Shown: positions 13,668 through 21,799 of the stretch, in pieces
Numbering within the stretch: position 1 is the stretch's first letter
How the letters are laid out: every line of letters begins with the position of its first letter
Assembly (NCBI RefSeq): GCF_000019725.1
Contig: NC_010502.1
Span: forward strand, 1 to 27,836
DNA: 27,836 bases
DNA from: Methylobacterium radiotolerans JCM 2831
Lineage (GTDB): Bacteria; Pseudomonadota; Alphaproteobacteria; Rhizobiales; Beijerinckiaceae
Reading direction: 5' to 3'
Notes under the pieces: generated by a model
Told to the model about the DNA's origin: nothing
Databases searched by the model: none
The model's input: only the letters and a program-made list of their open reading frames with translations
Translations under genes and position numbers: made by a program

Positions 13668-15126
13668 CTACGCGGCGAGGGCAGCAAAGCGGGAGGTGCG
13701 GGTCGGCGCCAGGGGGCGCCGAGCGACCCACGCGGCGAGCCGATCGAGGTTGAGGGCGGCGGCGGTGGCGAGGCTCTGCAAGCCGGCCCTGGCCAAGCCG
13801 CGGTAGCGGCAGCGGCGCAGTCCGAACGCGCCTACGGCCTGGGCGATCGTGCCTTCGATGCCGCGTCGCTGAGCGTAGAGATGCCCCGTCTCGCCGGCTT
13901 GCCGGACCCGGACGGCCGCGAGTGCCTCGTGCTCGGCACGCGGGTGCAGCGTCAGCTGCCGCCCTTGCGCGCGGGCCGACGTGCAGAGCGTCCGGGATGG
14001 GCACGGGGCACAGAGAGCGGCGTCGAAGCAGACCCGGATGCGCAGCCCGCGTGCCTCACCGTGATAGCGGCGGGTGAACTCGTGCCAAGCCGTGCTGCGG
14101 TGGCCCGCGGGGCAGCGCACGACGTGGTCGTCCCAATCCACGGCGAAGTCGGCGTTGGTGAAGCCGCCCGCGGTCTTGTACTGCCACGTCGATTGCGGCC
14201 GGGGTGGACCGATCAGGTGATGCCATAGCGCTCACGAGCAGCGGCGAGAGCGCTCACGAGCAGCGGCGAGCTGAGCTGCGCTGATGTAGGCGGCATCCGC
14301 CAGATGTTCGGAGGGGATCAGGCCCTTGGCTGCCAACGCGGCGTGGATCGCCTCGACCCGCATGACCTCGTGCACGGTCGCCGCGGTAGTATCAGCATGG
14401 ACGATCAGGTGCGGGGCGCCCGCGTCGCAGGTCTCGGTCAGATGGACCATGTAGCCGATCCAGCCCGTGTTGCGCTTGGTGCGGTAGCGAGCCTCGGCAT
14501 CGTAGGGCGACTGGATGCGATCGCCCGGGCCGCGGTTCTCGGTCGTACCGCTCGTGCCAGTCTGCAGGAACGATAGAGCTCAGCCAAGCCGGCGCCGCGG
14601 TGGCCACGGCGTTCAAGGCCGCCCGCATCGTCTCGGCAAGCAGCTCGAGCCGGTTCAGCGTGCGGATAGCGGCCAGGACGTGCGTGCTGTCGGTGCGCTG
14701 CCGCCCGCGGGCCTTCAGCAGCCCACCGTCACGAGCCACGTCCAGGAGACGGGTGAGCAGGCGCTCGCCGGCCCCGTGTTCGAGCAAGCGGGCCCGGAAC
14801 TCGCACAGGACCGAAAAGTCGAAGCCGGCATCCGCAAGATCGAGAGCGAGCAGGTACTTCCAGTCAATCCGGCCTCGCACCGCGTCGGCGGCGCGCCGGT
14901 CGCTCAGCCCTTCCCGGAACTGCATCAGCGTGACGAGTGCGAGGCGCCAGGGCGCGTAGGCTGGCTGCCGCAGCTTCGGGTAGAGGTCGGCGAAATCAGC
15001 ATCGGCGAACAGGGCGCCGAGCCGGTCGCGCAGGAGCATGTAGGGGGGGCTGCGCCGGAAAGCGGCCTGCGCGATCCGAGCGGTGTCCTCAGGGACAGGC
15101 GGAAGTGGTTGCGAACGGAGCGACAT
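13668..15126 (-). pseudogene. IS1182-family transposase, frameshifted
   Basis: The N-terminal part from ATG at 15126 has LPPVPEDTARIAQAAFRRSP, RQPAYAPWRLALVTLMQFRE and DWKYLLALDLADAGFDFSVL, typical of IS1182. It breaks near 14530-14550, where the frame should continue NRGPGDRIQSPYDAEARY. The second part (MVHLTETCDAGAPHLIVHAD) resumes in another frame and ends at a 22-bp tandem duplication (14227-14270). The third part has WDDHVVRCPAGHRST and RRGIEGTIAQAVGAFGLRRC. The pieces together span a complete transposase. At least two frameshifts make it inactive. Confidence 0.88.
14227..14270. repeat. 22-bp perfect tandem duplication inside the IS1182 transposase
   Basis: The 22-bp unit beginning AGCGCTCACGAGCAGCGGCG occurs twice head to tail. 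Since 22 is not a multiple of three it shifts the reading frame. This directly explains the second break in the transposase. Confidence 0.9.
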
Positions 15127-15203
15127 GGGCGACCTCCGGACTTGAAACCTTCTCAACGCCCCACAGGCCGGCCACGCTCACTTCGCCAACAGTGTCGGGC
15201 ACG

Positions 15204-15343
15204 CTACGGAACGAGGCACGCCGCCATATTCAGCGGCCGCTCGCGTCAAAGACTTCCGCCGCATCGCCACTCGCTACGATCAGCTCGCCCGCAGCTACCT
15301 CGCTGCCATCTGCCTCGCGACGATCGTGTTCTATTGGTTATGA
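15204..15343 (+). pseudogene. IS5-type transposase C-terminal remnant
   Basis: The frame ending at 15343 reads RVKDFRRIATRYDQLARSYL then AAICLATIVFYWL and stop. This is the typical C-terminus of IS5/IS427-type transposases (KDFRRIATRYDKLA...). The coding part is clear from about 15235. The upstream part is cut off by the IS1182 element. Confidence 0.7.
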
Positions 15344-15628
15344 GTCCGGATGGTAGTCCATGCGGGTGTGCCGGAGGCGCAGACTGGCCTCAAGGGTGGC
15401 TAAACTTCGCTGGTTTTGCCCTAGATCTACGCCCCGGCGTCGGCCTGCTATCGAGGTCAAGACCTAGCTCTGCGCCGCTAGCCACTCCGCCATCGTGGAG
15501 TGACCGCGAGCAGGTCGATCTGCGCCCTTAATGCACTTCAAATCTGGAAATTCGATACTTCGGTTCGAGTAAACCGCCCGCGCGGCCAGTAAAAACTCAA
15601 ATATCAATCACGGAGTACTATATGTCTA
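15344..15628. other. Gene-free junction before the RTX locus
   Basis: No gene, terminator or repeat that I can support. Composition changes from GC-rich IS DNA to AT-rich DNA at about 15540, marking the left boundary of the secretion locus cargo. Confidence 0.4.
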
Positions 15629-16177
15629 TCAGCCAGAATACACAAATATAGCATATCTGTTATCCATATCTAGAATAATGAATGCGGATCTAAAATAAGC
15701 GTAATAATTCCCTGGGCTATTAATCGCCGAATTTGCGATATCGACTAAATTTTTAGGCGGACTAAAACTGGGAAGATATGCCCCAGCGAATGAGAGAGCG
15801 TCAGACGAGCATCTACTACTGTGCTGCTCTTGGGGGCGCGGTTTTATTGCGCAGAAGTTGCCGGGAGTGACATTCCAATGGTATTTCCGAGTGCGACGTC
15901 CTTGTTCATCGAGAGGAGGAATCTGTTTATTTAAATAATCGGCCCCCCCGTTTTTTATGTTATTGTAAGAATACGTGCCAATTTTATATATAACTATGCC
16001 TGCTTCATTCGAACCTGGGCCAAACCCAGCAGAATCAGTTGCCTCATAAACTATGCTTTCCACACCCAAATAGCTCGGCATAGTGCTCAATAGAGTGCGG
16101 CTGAAATAAATCTTTAGGGCAAGAAAACAGAATAGCATAATAGAAAGCGCAACGGCTGACTTCCTAAGCAGGGACAT
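15629..16177 (-). CDS. Hypothetical membrane-anchored protein divergent from the RTX gene
   Basis: A 182-residue protein starting MSLLRKSAVALSIMLFCFLA. It has a single N-terminal membrane segment (about 6-25), a short basic cytoplasmic end, and a polar remainder that should face the periplasm. No family is recognised. Features include YKIGTYSYNNIKNGG, GNFCAIKPRPQ with a second Cys in SSRCSSD, and a C-terminal AFIILDMDNRYAIFVYSG. The DNA is AT-rich like the 5' part of the RTX gene. The two genes diverge over about 107 bp containing a palindrome, so joint regulation is likely. A role in surface display, export or self-protection is a guess. A TTG start at 16213 is possible. Confidence 0.65.
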   Translation of the reverse strand: MSLLRKSAVALSIMLFCFLALKIYFSRTLLSTMPSYLGVESIVYEATDSAGFGPGSNEAGIVIYKIGTYSYNNIKNGGADYLNKQIPPLDEQGRRTRKYHWNVTPGNFCAIKPRPQEQHSSRCSSDALSFAGAYLPSFSPPKNLVDIANSAINSPGNYYAYFRSAFIILDMDNRYAIFVYSG

Positions 16178-16243
16178 TTTCGACAGCCATTCCAGAACGG
16201 CTACCTGTGGCAATTAAGCAACTCTAGGTAGCTTGCTTTAGCC

Positions 16244-16262
16244 TTACGTTTCTGTAACGTAA
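16244..16262. promoter_or_regulatory. Palindrome between divergent genes, candidate operator
   Basis: TTACGTT-TCTGT-AACGTAA is a perfect 7-bp inverted repeat with a 5-bp spacer, 22 bp before the RTX start codon and in the divergent intergenic region. Its size and place fit a regulator-binding site for both genes. The regulator is unknown. Confidence 0.45.
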
Positions 16263-16284
16263 CGCAAAACTGTGGGAATCGGAA

Positions 16285-19200
16285 ATGACCTTACCTTCTT
16301 CCGCCCTTGTCACAAATGCTTTTCTGTATGGAATAACAGATAGCGAAAGCCCCCCCAGCGACCTTGTAGACAACAGCTTTATCAGAGATCCTAATCTTTC
16401 TCCGAACACGGCGATTTCAATAAACACAGCAGAATTTATGGATATCGGAGCCGGTAGATTTGCACTAGGCTCTCAGTTTGCAATTGTACAAGATTTCTTT
16501 CAAGGAAAAACGGACTCGTTGTTCGACAATATCACACCAGATAGTGATGGGGCACGACGTCTTACTAAATCTAATTTTGTTTCAGGATGGCAGGGCCTGG
16601 GTGGGAGTGGCAGCTTCGGATTACTTGTTTACCAATCAAATGTTCAAGACGATTATGATGATTATATCGAGCGCAGCTATGTCTGGAACTCGACTTCATT
16701 TAAGTTGAATGATAGTGTGACATTTGTTGTGAACGCAGACGGGACAAAATCCATCGAAAGGTACTCAATTTTACCTTGGTATCAAGGAAAGGGCAAAGAC
16801 GAATTTGATTTTGAGTCTGACGAGCCAAAAGCCCAATTAATCAATCCCATTTTAAAGAAGACGATCGATCCCTCTGGGATTGGTCGGACTGTCGATCTTG
16901 TTTTTGATAACACACCCGTACCAACAAGAACTTACACTAGTGACTCGTTTCTGGCCGATCAAAGGGAAGTCTCTTCTTGGTCAGGAGCTGATCCATCGTT
17001 GATTACACAAGGCAAAGCTCTGGTCGACGATCTTTTTGATAAAGGAATATCCAGATTTCTAGATAAATCCGGCAATCCGCGACCTATATTTTATGGCACA
17101 ACAGGGAACGACGTTCTAAGTGAAAAAACAGCTGAGTCATCTTTAACTGATGTACTTATCTCGAAGATTAAGCCTTATCAAAAAAATGGCCTTGTTTTAA
17201 TCGGTGGGGATGGCAACGATGAAATTACTGGAGGAGGGAATTCCGATAGGTTACTTGGAGGAGACGGCGATGACATCTTGTTCGGCGGGAGGATGCAGGA
17301 TGGATATTCAAGCGGTTCTCCAGATGGTGAGCCGCAGGTAATTGATAATTCTGATAAAGATGATGGAAAAAAAGACATATTAGAAGGCGGCAAAGGATCT
17401 GACACTTATTATGTGAATTCGCGATATAGTGTTGACAATGCTCTTACCGTTAGCGATGGGTCGACAGCTGTAGCTGGATTGGAGACCAGTCCCATTGACA
17501 CAATTTTGGACTCAGATGGAAATGGTAAAGTCGTATTAAGATTTGACTATTCAGAAGCAAATGAGAACGGTGTTAATACTGATATAGCGCGTTATGGAGA
17601 AAGTATTACGCTATCTGGTGTCTGGGATAGAAAAGATGAGTTGGATAAATATTATGGAGGACAGGTTTTCACTTGGGCGGCAAGTGAGAATTTTGATTTA
17701 GTAGGAGTCCTTGCCGAGAATGGTAGTCTTTATATATTTAATCAATTTAATGATCATGGTAATTACGCGCTTGCTGAAATTAAGAACTTCGGATCTGCAA
17801 CTGGCGGTGGATCCAGCGGAGCCTTCCTAGGAATTTCCCTAAGCGGCGGAAATCCTTCAGGTAACGGTTCTGGCACCGGGACTGGGACCGGCAGCGGCTC
17901 TGGCGGAACCGGGACTGGGACTGGGACCGGCAGCGGCTCTGGCGGAACCGGAACCGGAACCGGGACTGGGACCGGCAGCGGCTCTGGCGGAACCGGGACT
18001 GGGACTGGGACCGGCAGCGGCTCTGGCGGAACCGGAACCGGAACCGGGACTGGGACCGGCAGCGGCTCTGGCGGAACCGGGACTGGGACCGGCAGCGGCT
18101 CTGGCGGAACCGGAACCGGAACCGGGACTGGGACCGGCAGCGGCTCTGGTGACACCGGGACGGGGACTGGGACCGGCAACGGCTCTGGTGACACCGGGAC
18201 GGGGACTGGGACCGGCAACGGCTCTGGTGACACCGGGACGGGGACTGGGACCGGCAACGGCTCTGGTGACACCGGGACGGGGACTGGGACCGGCAACGGC
18301 TCTGGTGACACCGGGACGGGGGCTGGGACCGGCAACGGCTCTGGCGGTAGCTCTGGCACTGTCACGCTGGCCGGCACTGATGGTGCTGATCGGCTGGTGG
18401 GTACGCCTGCAGCCGACGTAATCTCAGGCGGCAAGGGCGACGACTACCTCAGCGGTGGCGATGGCGGGGACACGTATCTGTACAACCGCGGCGACGGCGC
18501 GGATACGATCGACGACAACAACTGGGGTGGCACGGCCGGCGACGACCGGATCGTGTTCGGCGCTGGCATCAGCCAGAGCGACCTCAGCTTCTCGTCCTAC
18601 GGCACCGACCTGATTATCAAGATCGCCGGCTCCAGCGATCAGATCCGGGTCAGCGACGGGCTCTACGGCGCGATCAACAACCCCAACGACGGGGTCGACC
18701 GCATCGAGAAGTTCGTGTTCGCCGACGGCAGCCAGCTCGACATGAACACCGTGCAGCAGGGCTTGCTGACCGGGACCGACGGCAACGACAACATCACCGG
18801 CTATGCCACCGCCGACGCCATCACCGGTGGCAAGGGCGACGACTACCTCAGCGGCCGGGGTGGTGGCGACACGTACCTGTACAATCGCGGCGACGGCGCG
18901 GACGTCATCGACGACAACAACTGGGCCAACACGGGTGACGACGATCAGATCGTGTTCGGCGCCGGCATCAGCCAGAGCGACCTCAGCTTCTCGTCCTACG
19001 GCACCGACCTGATCATCAAGATCGCCGGTACCAACGATCAGATCCGGGTCAGCGACGGGCTTTGGGCGGCGGTCAACGAACCGAGCAACAACGTTGATCG
19101 CATCGAGAAGTTTGTGTTCGCCGACGGCAGCCAGCTCGACATGAACACCGTGCAGCTGGGCCTGCTGACCGGGACCGACGGCAACGACAACATCACCGGC

Positions 19201-21705
19201 TACGCCACCGCCGATGCCATCACCGGTGGTAAGGGCGACGACTACCTCAGCGGCCACGGCGGTGGCGACACGTACCTTTACAGCCGTGGTGACGGCTCGG
19301 ACACGATCGACGACAACAATTGGGGTGGTACGGCCGGCGATGATCAGATCGTGTTCGGCGCTGGCATCAGCCAGAATGATCTCGGCTTCTACAGGGATGG
19401 GACAAACCTGATCATCAAGATCGCCGGCACCAGCGATCAGATCCGGGTCAGCGACGGACTTTGGGCTGCGATCAACGATCCCAGCAATAACGTCGACCGC
19501 ATCGAAAGGTTCGTGTTCGCCGGTGGCAGCCAGATTAGCATGAGCACCATTGAGCAAAATCTGCTCTCAAACAATGGAGGTTCTAACGGCGGTTACGTGC
19601 CTGGTGATAGCTCAGGGACAGGTTCTGGTGGAGCAGGCACGGACAATCCTCCAATGGGAGGAGGGTCGGGAGGCGGTAGCGGTACCCCTGCCACGGGGGG
19701 CGCCGGTAGCTCGGGCGGGGGAGGCGCAGCTGGTGACCCGCCTGCGAGCGGGTCCGCTGGCGGGAGTGGTGGTGGCACGCCATCTACGGGTGGATCGAAT
19801 GGATCTGGTGGCACCGGCGGCAGTTCCGGTGGCGGTTCGAGCCCTGACGCTGTGACGCTAGCCGGCACTGATGGTGCTGATCGGCTGGTGGGCACGCCTG
19901 CAGCCGACGTAATCTCAGGCGGCAAGGGCGACGACTACCTCAGCGGTGGCGATGGCGGGGACACGTATCTGTACAACCGCGGCGACGGCGCGGATACGAT
20001 CGACGACAACAACTGGGGTGGCACGGCCGGCGACGACCGGATCGTGTTCGGCGCTGGCATCAGCCAGAGCGACCTCAGCTTCTCGTCCTACGGCACCGAC
20101 CTGATTATCAAGATCGCCGGCTCCAGCGATCAGATCCGGGTCAGCGACGGGCTCTACGGCGCGATCAACAACCCCAACGACGGGGTCGACCGCATCGAGA
20201 AGTTCGTGTTCGCCGACGGCAGCCAGCTCGACATGAACACCGTGCAGCAGGGCTTGCTGACCGGGACCGACGGCAACGACAACATCACCGGCTATGCCAC
20301 CGCCGACGCCATCACCGGTGGCAAGGGCGACGACTACCTCAGCGGCCGGGGTGGTGGCGACACGTACCTGTACAATCGCGGCGACGGCGCGGACGTCATC
20401 GACGACAACAACTGGGCCAACACGGGTGACGACGATCAGATCGTGTTCGGCGCCGGCATCAGCCAGAGCGACCTCAGCTTCTCGTCCTACGGCACCGACC
20501 TGATCATCAAGATCGCCGGTACCAACGATCAGATCCGGGTCAGCGACGGGCTCTACGGCGCGATCAACAATCCCAACGACGGGGTCGACCGCATCGAGAA
20601 GTTTGTGTTCGCCGACGGCAGCCAGCTCGACATGAACGCCGTGCAGCTGGGCCTGCTGACCGGGACCGACGGCAACGACAACATCACCGGCTACACCACC
20701 GCCGACGCCATCACCGGCGGCAAGGGCGACGACTATCTCAGCGGCCGGGGTGGCGGCGATACGTATCTGTTCAACCGTGGTGACGGCTCGGACACGATTG
20801 ACGACAACAACTGGGCCAACACGGGTGATGACGATCAGATCGTGTTCGGCGCCGGTATCAGTCGAAATGACATTGAGTTCTACAGAGATGGAACAAACCT
20901 GATCATCAAGATCGCTGGCACCAATGATCAGATCAGGGTCAGCGACGGACTTTGGGCCGCGATCAACGATCCCAGCAATAACGTCGACCGTATCGAAAGA
21001 TTTGTGTTCGCCGGTGGCAGCCAGATCAGTATGAGCACTATCGAGCAGAACTTACTCGGTACGGACGGAGGTTCTAACGGCGATGATGGCTCAGGGACTG
21101 GCTCCAGCGGAGGAAGCGGGAATAGTCTTCCTATGGCAGGTAGGCAAAGTAGAATCCGGACTATGAGCGCATCGGACGGCAACGAGACAGCTAGTGCCGG
21201 GGAAGGAACTGCCGAGAACGTGACACTCGACAGCGACTACGATGGCAAGAGCGATGACAGCTCGCTCACATCGGGTACTGACAAGCAAGACGCAGCTTCG
21301 AGTGATACAACCGGAGTTGAAAAATCCGGTGACAGTAGTACCTCTGCATCAAAATCGACCGAACTGCGCGGAACCGATGGCCCGGACAATATCAATGGGT
21401 TTGAAACCGACGATATTATCGCTGGAGGCATGGGTGATGACAATCTATCTGGCCGTGGAGGGGCAGATATCTTCGTATTCGGACCCGCGTCAGGCAATGA
21501 CGTAATTAATGATTTTCATGGTTCTGGATCTGCGCATGATCTAATACAATTCGATCACTCCATTTTTGCGGACGCGTCGTCCGTTCTTGCGGCTTCCACA
21601 CAAGTTGGGAGCGACATAGTCATCACAATATCTTCACATGACACGATCGTACTTAGAGATACTCAGCTTAGTGCGCTGAGCACGAACGACTTCCGCATCG
21701 CCTGA
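16285..21705 (+). CDS. Giant RTX/hemolysin-type calcium-binding secreted protein
   Basis: 1806 residues with no N-terminal signal peptide, as expected for type I secretion. Residues 1-295 are an unrecognised, AT-rich-encoded domain. RTX nonapeptides (GGDGNDEITGGGNSDRLLGG) lie at about 308-336, then a second unknown part to about 520. A Gly-Thr/Ser tandem linker spans about 526-690. Modules 1-3 follow (about 693-1092), then a Gly/Ser-rich linker (about 1093-1189), modules 4-6 (about 1190-1590), an acidic Ser-rich stretch, and a last RTX block (GGMGDDNLSGRGGADIFVFG) with a C-terminal secretion-type tail ending NDFRIA. Each module of about 133 residues has calcium-binding repeats, GDTYLYNRGDGADTIDD-like sequence, and the hemolysin-type Ca-binding-related segment (FGAGISQSDLSF...IEKFVFADGSQL). 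It is probably a calcium-stabilised adhesin or biofilm protein; a toxin role is not excluded. Confidence 0.9.
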   Translation: MTLPSSALVTNAFLYGITDSESPPSDLVDNSFIRDPNLSPNTAISINTAEFMDIGAGRFALGSQFAIVQDFFQGKTDSLFDNITPDSDGARRLTKSNFVSGWQGLGGSGSFGLLVYQSNVQDDYDDYIERSYVWNSTSFKLNDSVTFVVNADGTKSIERYSILPWYQGKGKDEFDFESDEPKAQLINPILKKTIDPSGIGRTVDLVFDNTPVPTRTYTSDSFLADQREVSSWSGADPSLITQGKALVDDLFDKGISRFLDKSGNPRPIFYGTTGNDVLSEKTAESSLTDVLISKIKPYQKNGLVLIGGDGNDEITGGGNSDRLLGGDGDDILFGGRMQDGYSSGSPDGEPQVIDNSDKDDGKKDILEGGKGSDTYYVNSRYSVDNALTVSDGSTAVAGLETSPIDTILDSDGNGKVVLRFDYSEANENGVNTDIARYGESITLSGVWDRKDELDKYYGGQVFTWAASENFDLVGVLAENGSLYIFNQFNDHGNYALAEIKNFGSATGGGSSGAFLGISLSGGNPSGNGSGTGTGTGSGSGGTGTGTGTGSGSGGTGTGTGTGTGSGSGGTGTGTGTGSGSGGTGTGTGTGTGSGSGGTGTGTGSGSGGTGTGTGTGTGSGSGDTGTGTGTGNGSGDTGTGTGTGNGSGDTGTGTGTGNGSGDTGTGTGTGNGSGDTGTGAGTGNGSGGSSGTVTLAGTDGADRLVGTPAADVISGGKGDDYLSGGDGGDTYLYNRGDGADTIDDNNWGGTAGDDRIVFGAGISQSDLSFSSYGTDLIIKIAGSSDQIRVSDGLYGAINNPNDGVDRIEKFVFADGSQLDMNTVQQGLLTGTDGNDNITGYATADAITGGKGDDYLSGRGGGDTYLYNRGDGADVIDDNNWANTGDDDQIVFGAGISQSDLSFSSYGTDLIIKIAGTNDQIRVSDGLWAAVNEPSNNVDRIEKFVFADGSQLDMNTVQLGLLTGTDGNDNITGYATADAITGGKGDDYLSGHGGGDTYLYSRGDGSDTIDDNNWGGTAGDDQIVFGAGISQNDLGFYRDGTNLIIKIAGTSDQIRVSDGLWAAINDPSNNVDRIERFVFAGGSQISMSTIEQNLLSNNGGSNGGYVPGDSSGTGSGGAGTDNPPMGGGSGGGSGTPATGGAGSSGGGGAAGDPPASGSAGGSGGGTPSTGGSNGSGGTGGSSGGGSSPDAVTLAGTDGADRLVGTPAADVISGGKGDDYLSGGDGGDTYLYNRGDGADTIDDNNWGGTAGDDRIVFGAGISQSDLSFSSYGTDLIIKIAGSSDQIRVSDGLYGAINNPNDGVDRIEKFVFADGSQLDMNTVQQGLLTGTDGNDNITGYATADAITGGKGDDYLSGRGGGDTYLYNRGDGADVIDDNNWANTGDDDQIVFGAGISQSDLSFSSYGTDLIIKIAGTNDQIRVSDGLYGAINNPNDGVDRIEKFVFADGSQLDMNAVQLGLLTGTDGNDNITGYTTADAITGGKGDDYLSGRGGGDTYLFNRGDGSDTIDDNNWANTGDDDQIVFGAGISRNDIEFYRDGTNLIIKIAGTNDQIRVSDGLWAAINDPSNNVDRIERFVFAGGSQISMSTIEQNLLGTDGGSNGDDGSGTGSSGGSGNSLPMAGRQSRIRTMSASDGNETASAGEGTAENVTLDSDYDGKSDDSSLTSGTDKQDAASSDTTGVEKSGDSSTSASKSTELRGTDGPDNINGFETDDIIAGGMGDDNLSGRGGADIFVFGPASGNDVINDFHGSGSAHDLIQFDHSIFADASSVLAASTQVGSDIVITISSHDTIVLRDTQLSALSTNDFRIA
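17863..18350 (+). repeat. Gly-Thr/Ser-encoding minisatellite (VNTR) linker
   Basis: In-frame tandem units built on ACCGGGACTGGGACCGGC and GGCTCTGGCGGA, of variable length. From 18150 there are five 39-bp units (GDTGTGTGTGNGS-type, 13 residues each), four identical at the protein level and the fifth with Ala for Thr. The array encodes a flexible spacer and should vary in copy number between strains. Confidence 0.9.
18371..19061 (+). repeat. 691-bp intragenic direct repeat, copy 1
   Basis: Nearly identical to 19862-20552 at an offset of 1491 bp. By line-by-line comparison I saw one difference, T/C in GGTGGG(T/C)ACGCC. It covers module 1 and most of module 2 of the RTX protein and ends abruptly at CGACGGGCT. 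This indicates recent segmental duplication or gene conversion. Confidence 0.9.
19862..20552 (+). repeat. 691-bp intragenic direct repeat, copy 2
   Basis: The partner of 18371-19061, covering module 4 and most of module 5. After 20552 the copies differ (YGAINNP against WAAVNEP). Such repeats can recombine to delete or amplify three modules. Confidence 0.9.
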
Positions 21706-21711
21706 TGCGCG

Positions 21712-21750
21712 ATGCACGGCGGCGCCCGCAAGGCGAGCGCCGCCGTGCAT
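21712..21750 (+). terminator. Stable hairpin between RTX gene and exporter genes
   Basis: ATGCACGGCGGCGC (21712-21725) and its perfect reverse complement (21737-21750) form a 14-bp GC-rich stem around an 11-nt loop, 6 bp after the RTX stop. No T run follows on either strand. It is therefore more likely a partial terminator/attenuator or mRNA-stabilising hairpin, letting the substrate be made in excess of its exporter as in hly-type operons. Confidence 0.6.
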
Positions 21751-21799
21751 GTTCAACCACGGCTTTCCAGTGCCCCCGTTACTTCCCGGTTAGCGACCC

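Larger units (their letters stand above)
13639..15203 (-). mobile_element. IS1182-family element, degenerate
   Basis: About 1.56 kb. It is bounded by a 23-bp perfect inverted repeat CGACACTGTTGGCGAAGTGA(GCG) at 13644-13666 and 15175-15197, with imperfect extension outward to 13639 and 15203. The single transposase gene is broken by frameshifts. The right flank is the tail of an IS5-type transposase, so IS elements have nested or recombined here. Confidence 0.8.

Noticed and set aside
15440..15530. tRNA-like string (GGAGTGGCTAGCGGC on the minus strand)
   Set aside because: No acceptor pairing, no proper anticodon loop and no TTCGA-type T arm follow.
16224..16427. 67-residue minus-strand frame at the RTX start
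   Set aside because: It overlaps the 5' coding region of the RTX gene and the candidate operator, and has no supporting ribosome site or family.
17863..18350. CRISPR array
   Set aside because: The repeats are contiguous in-frame codon repeats without unique spacers.
17763..18434. 223-residue Pro-Val-rich minus-strand frame
   Set aside because: It is the antisense of the Gly-Thr/Ser minisatellite; the PVPVPV pattern is purely the complement of the repeat.
18424..19557. 377-residue open frame on the minus strand across RTX modules 1-3
   Set aside because: It mirrors the GC-rich repeat codons of the RTX gene, giving repetitive Val/Ala/Asp-rich sequence with no domain. Its repeats coincide exactly with the sense modules.
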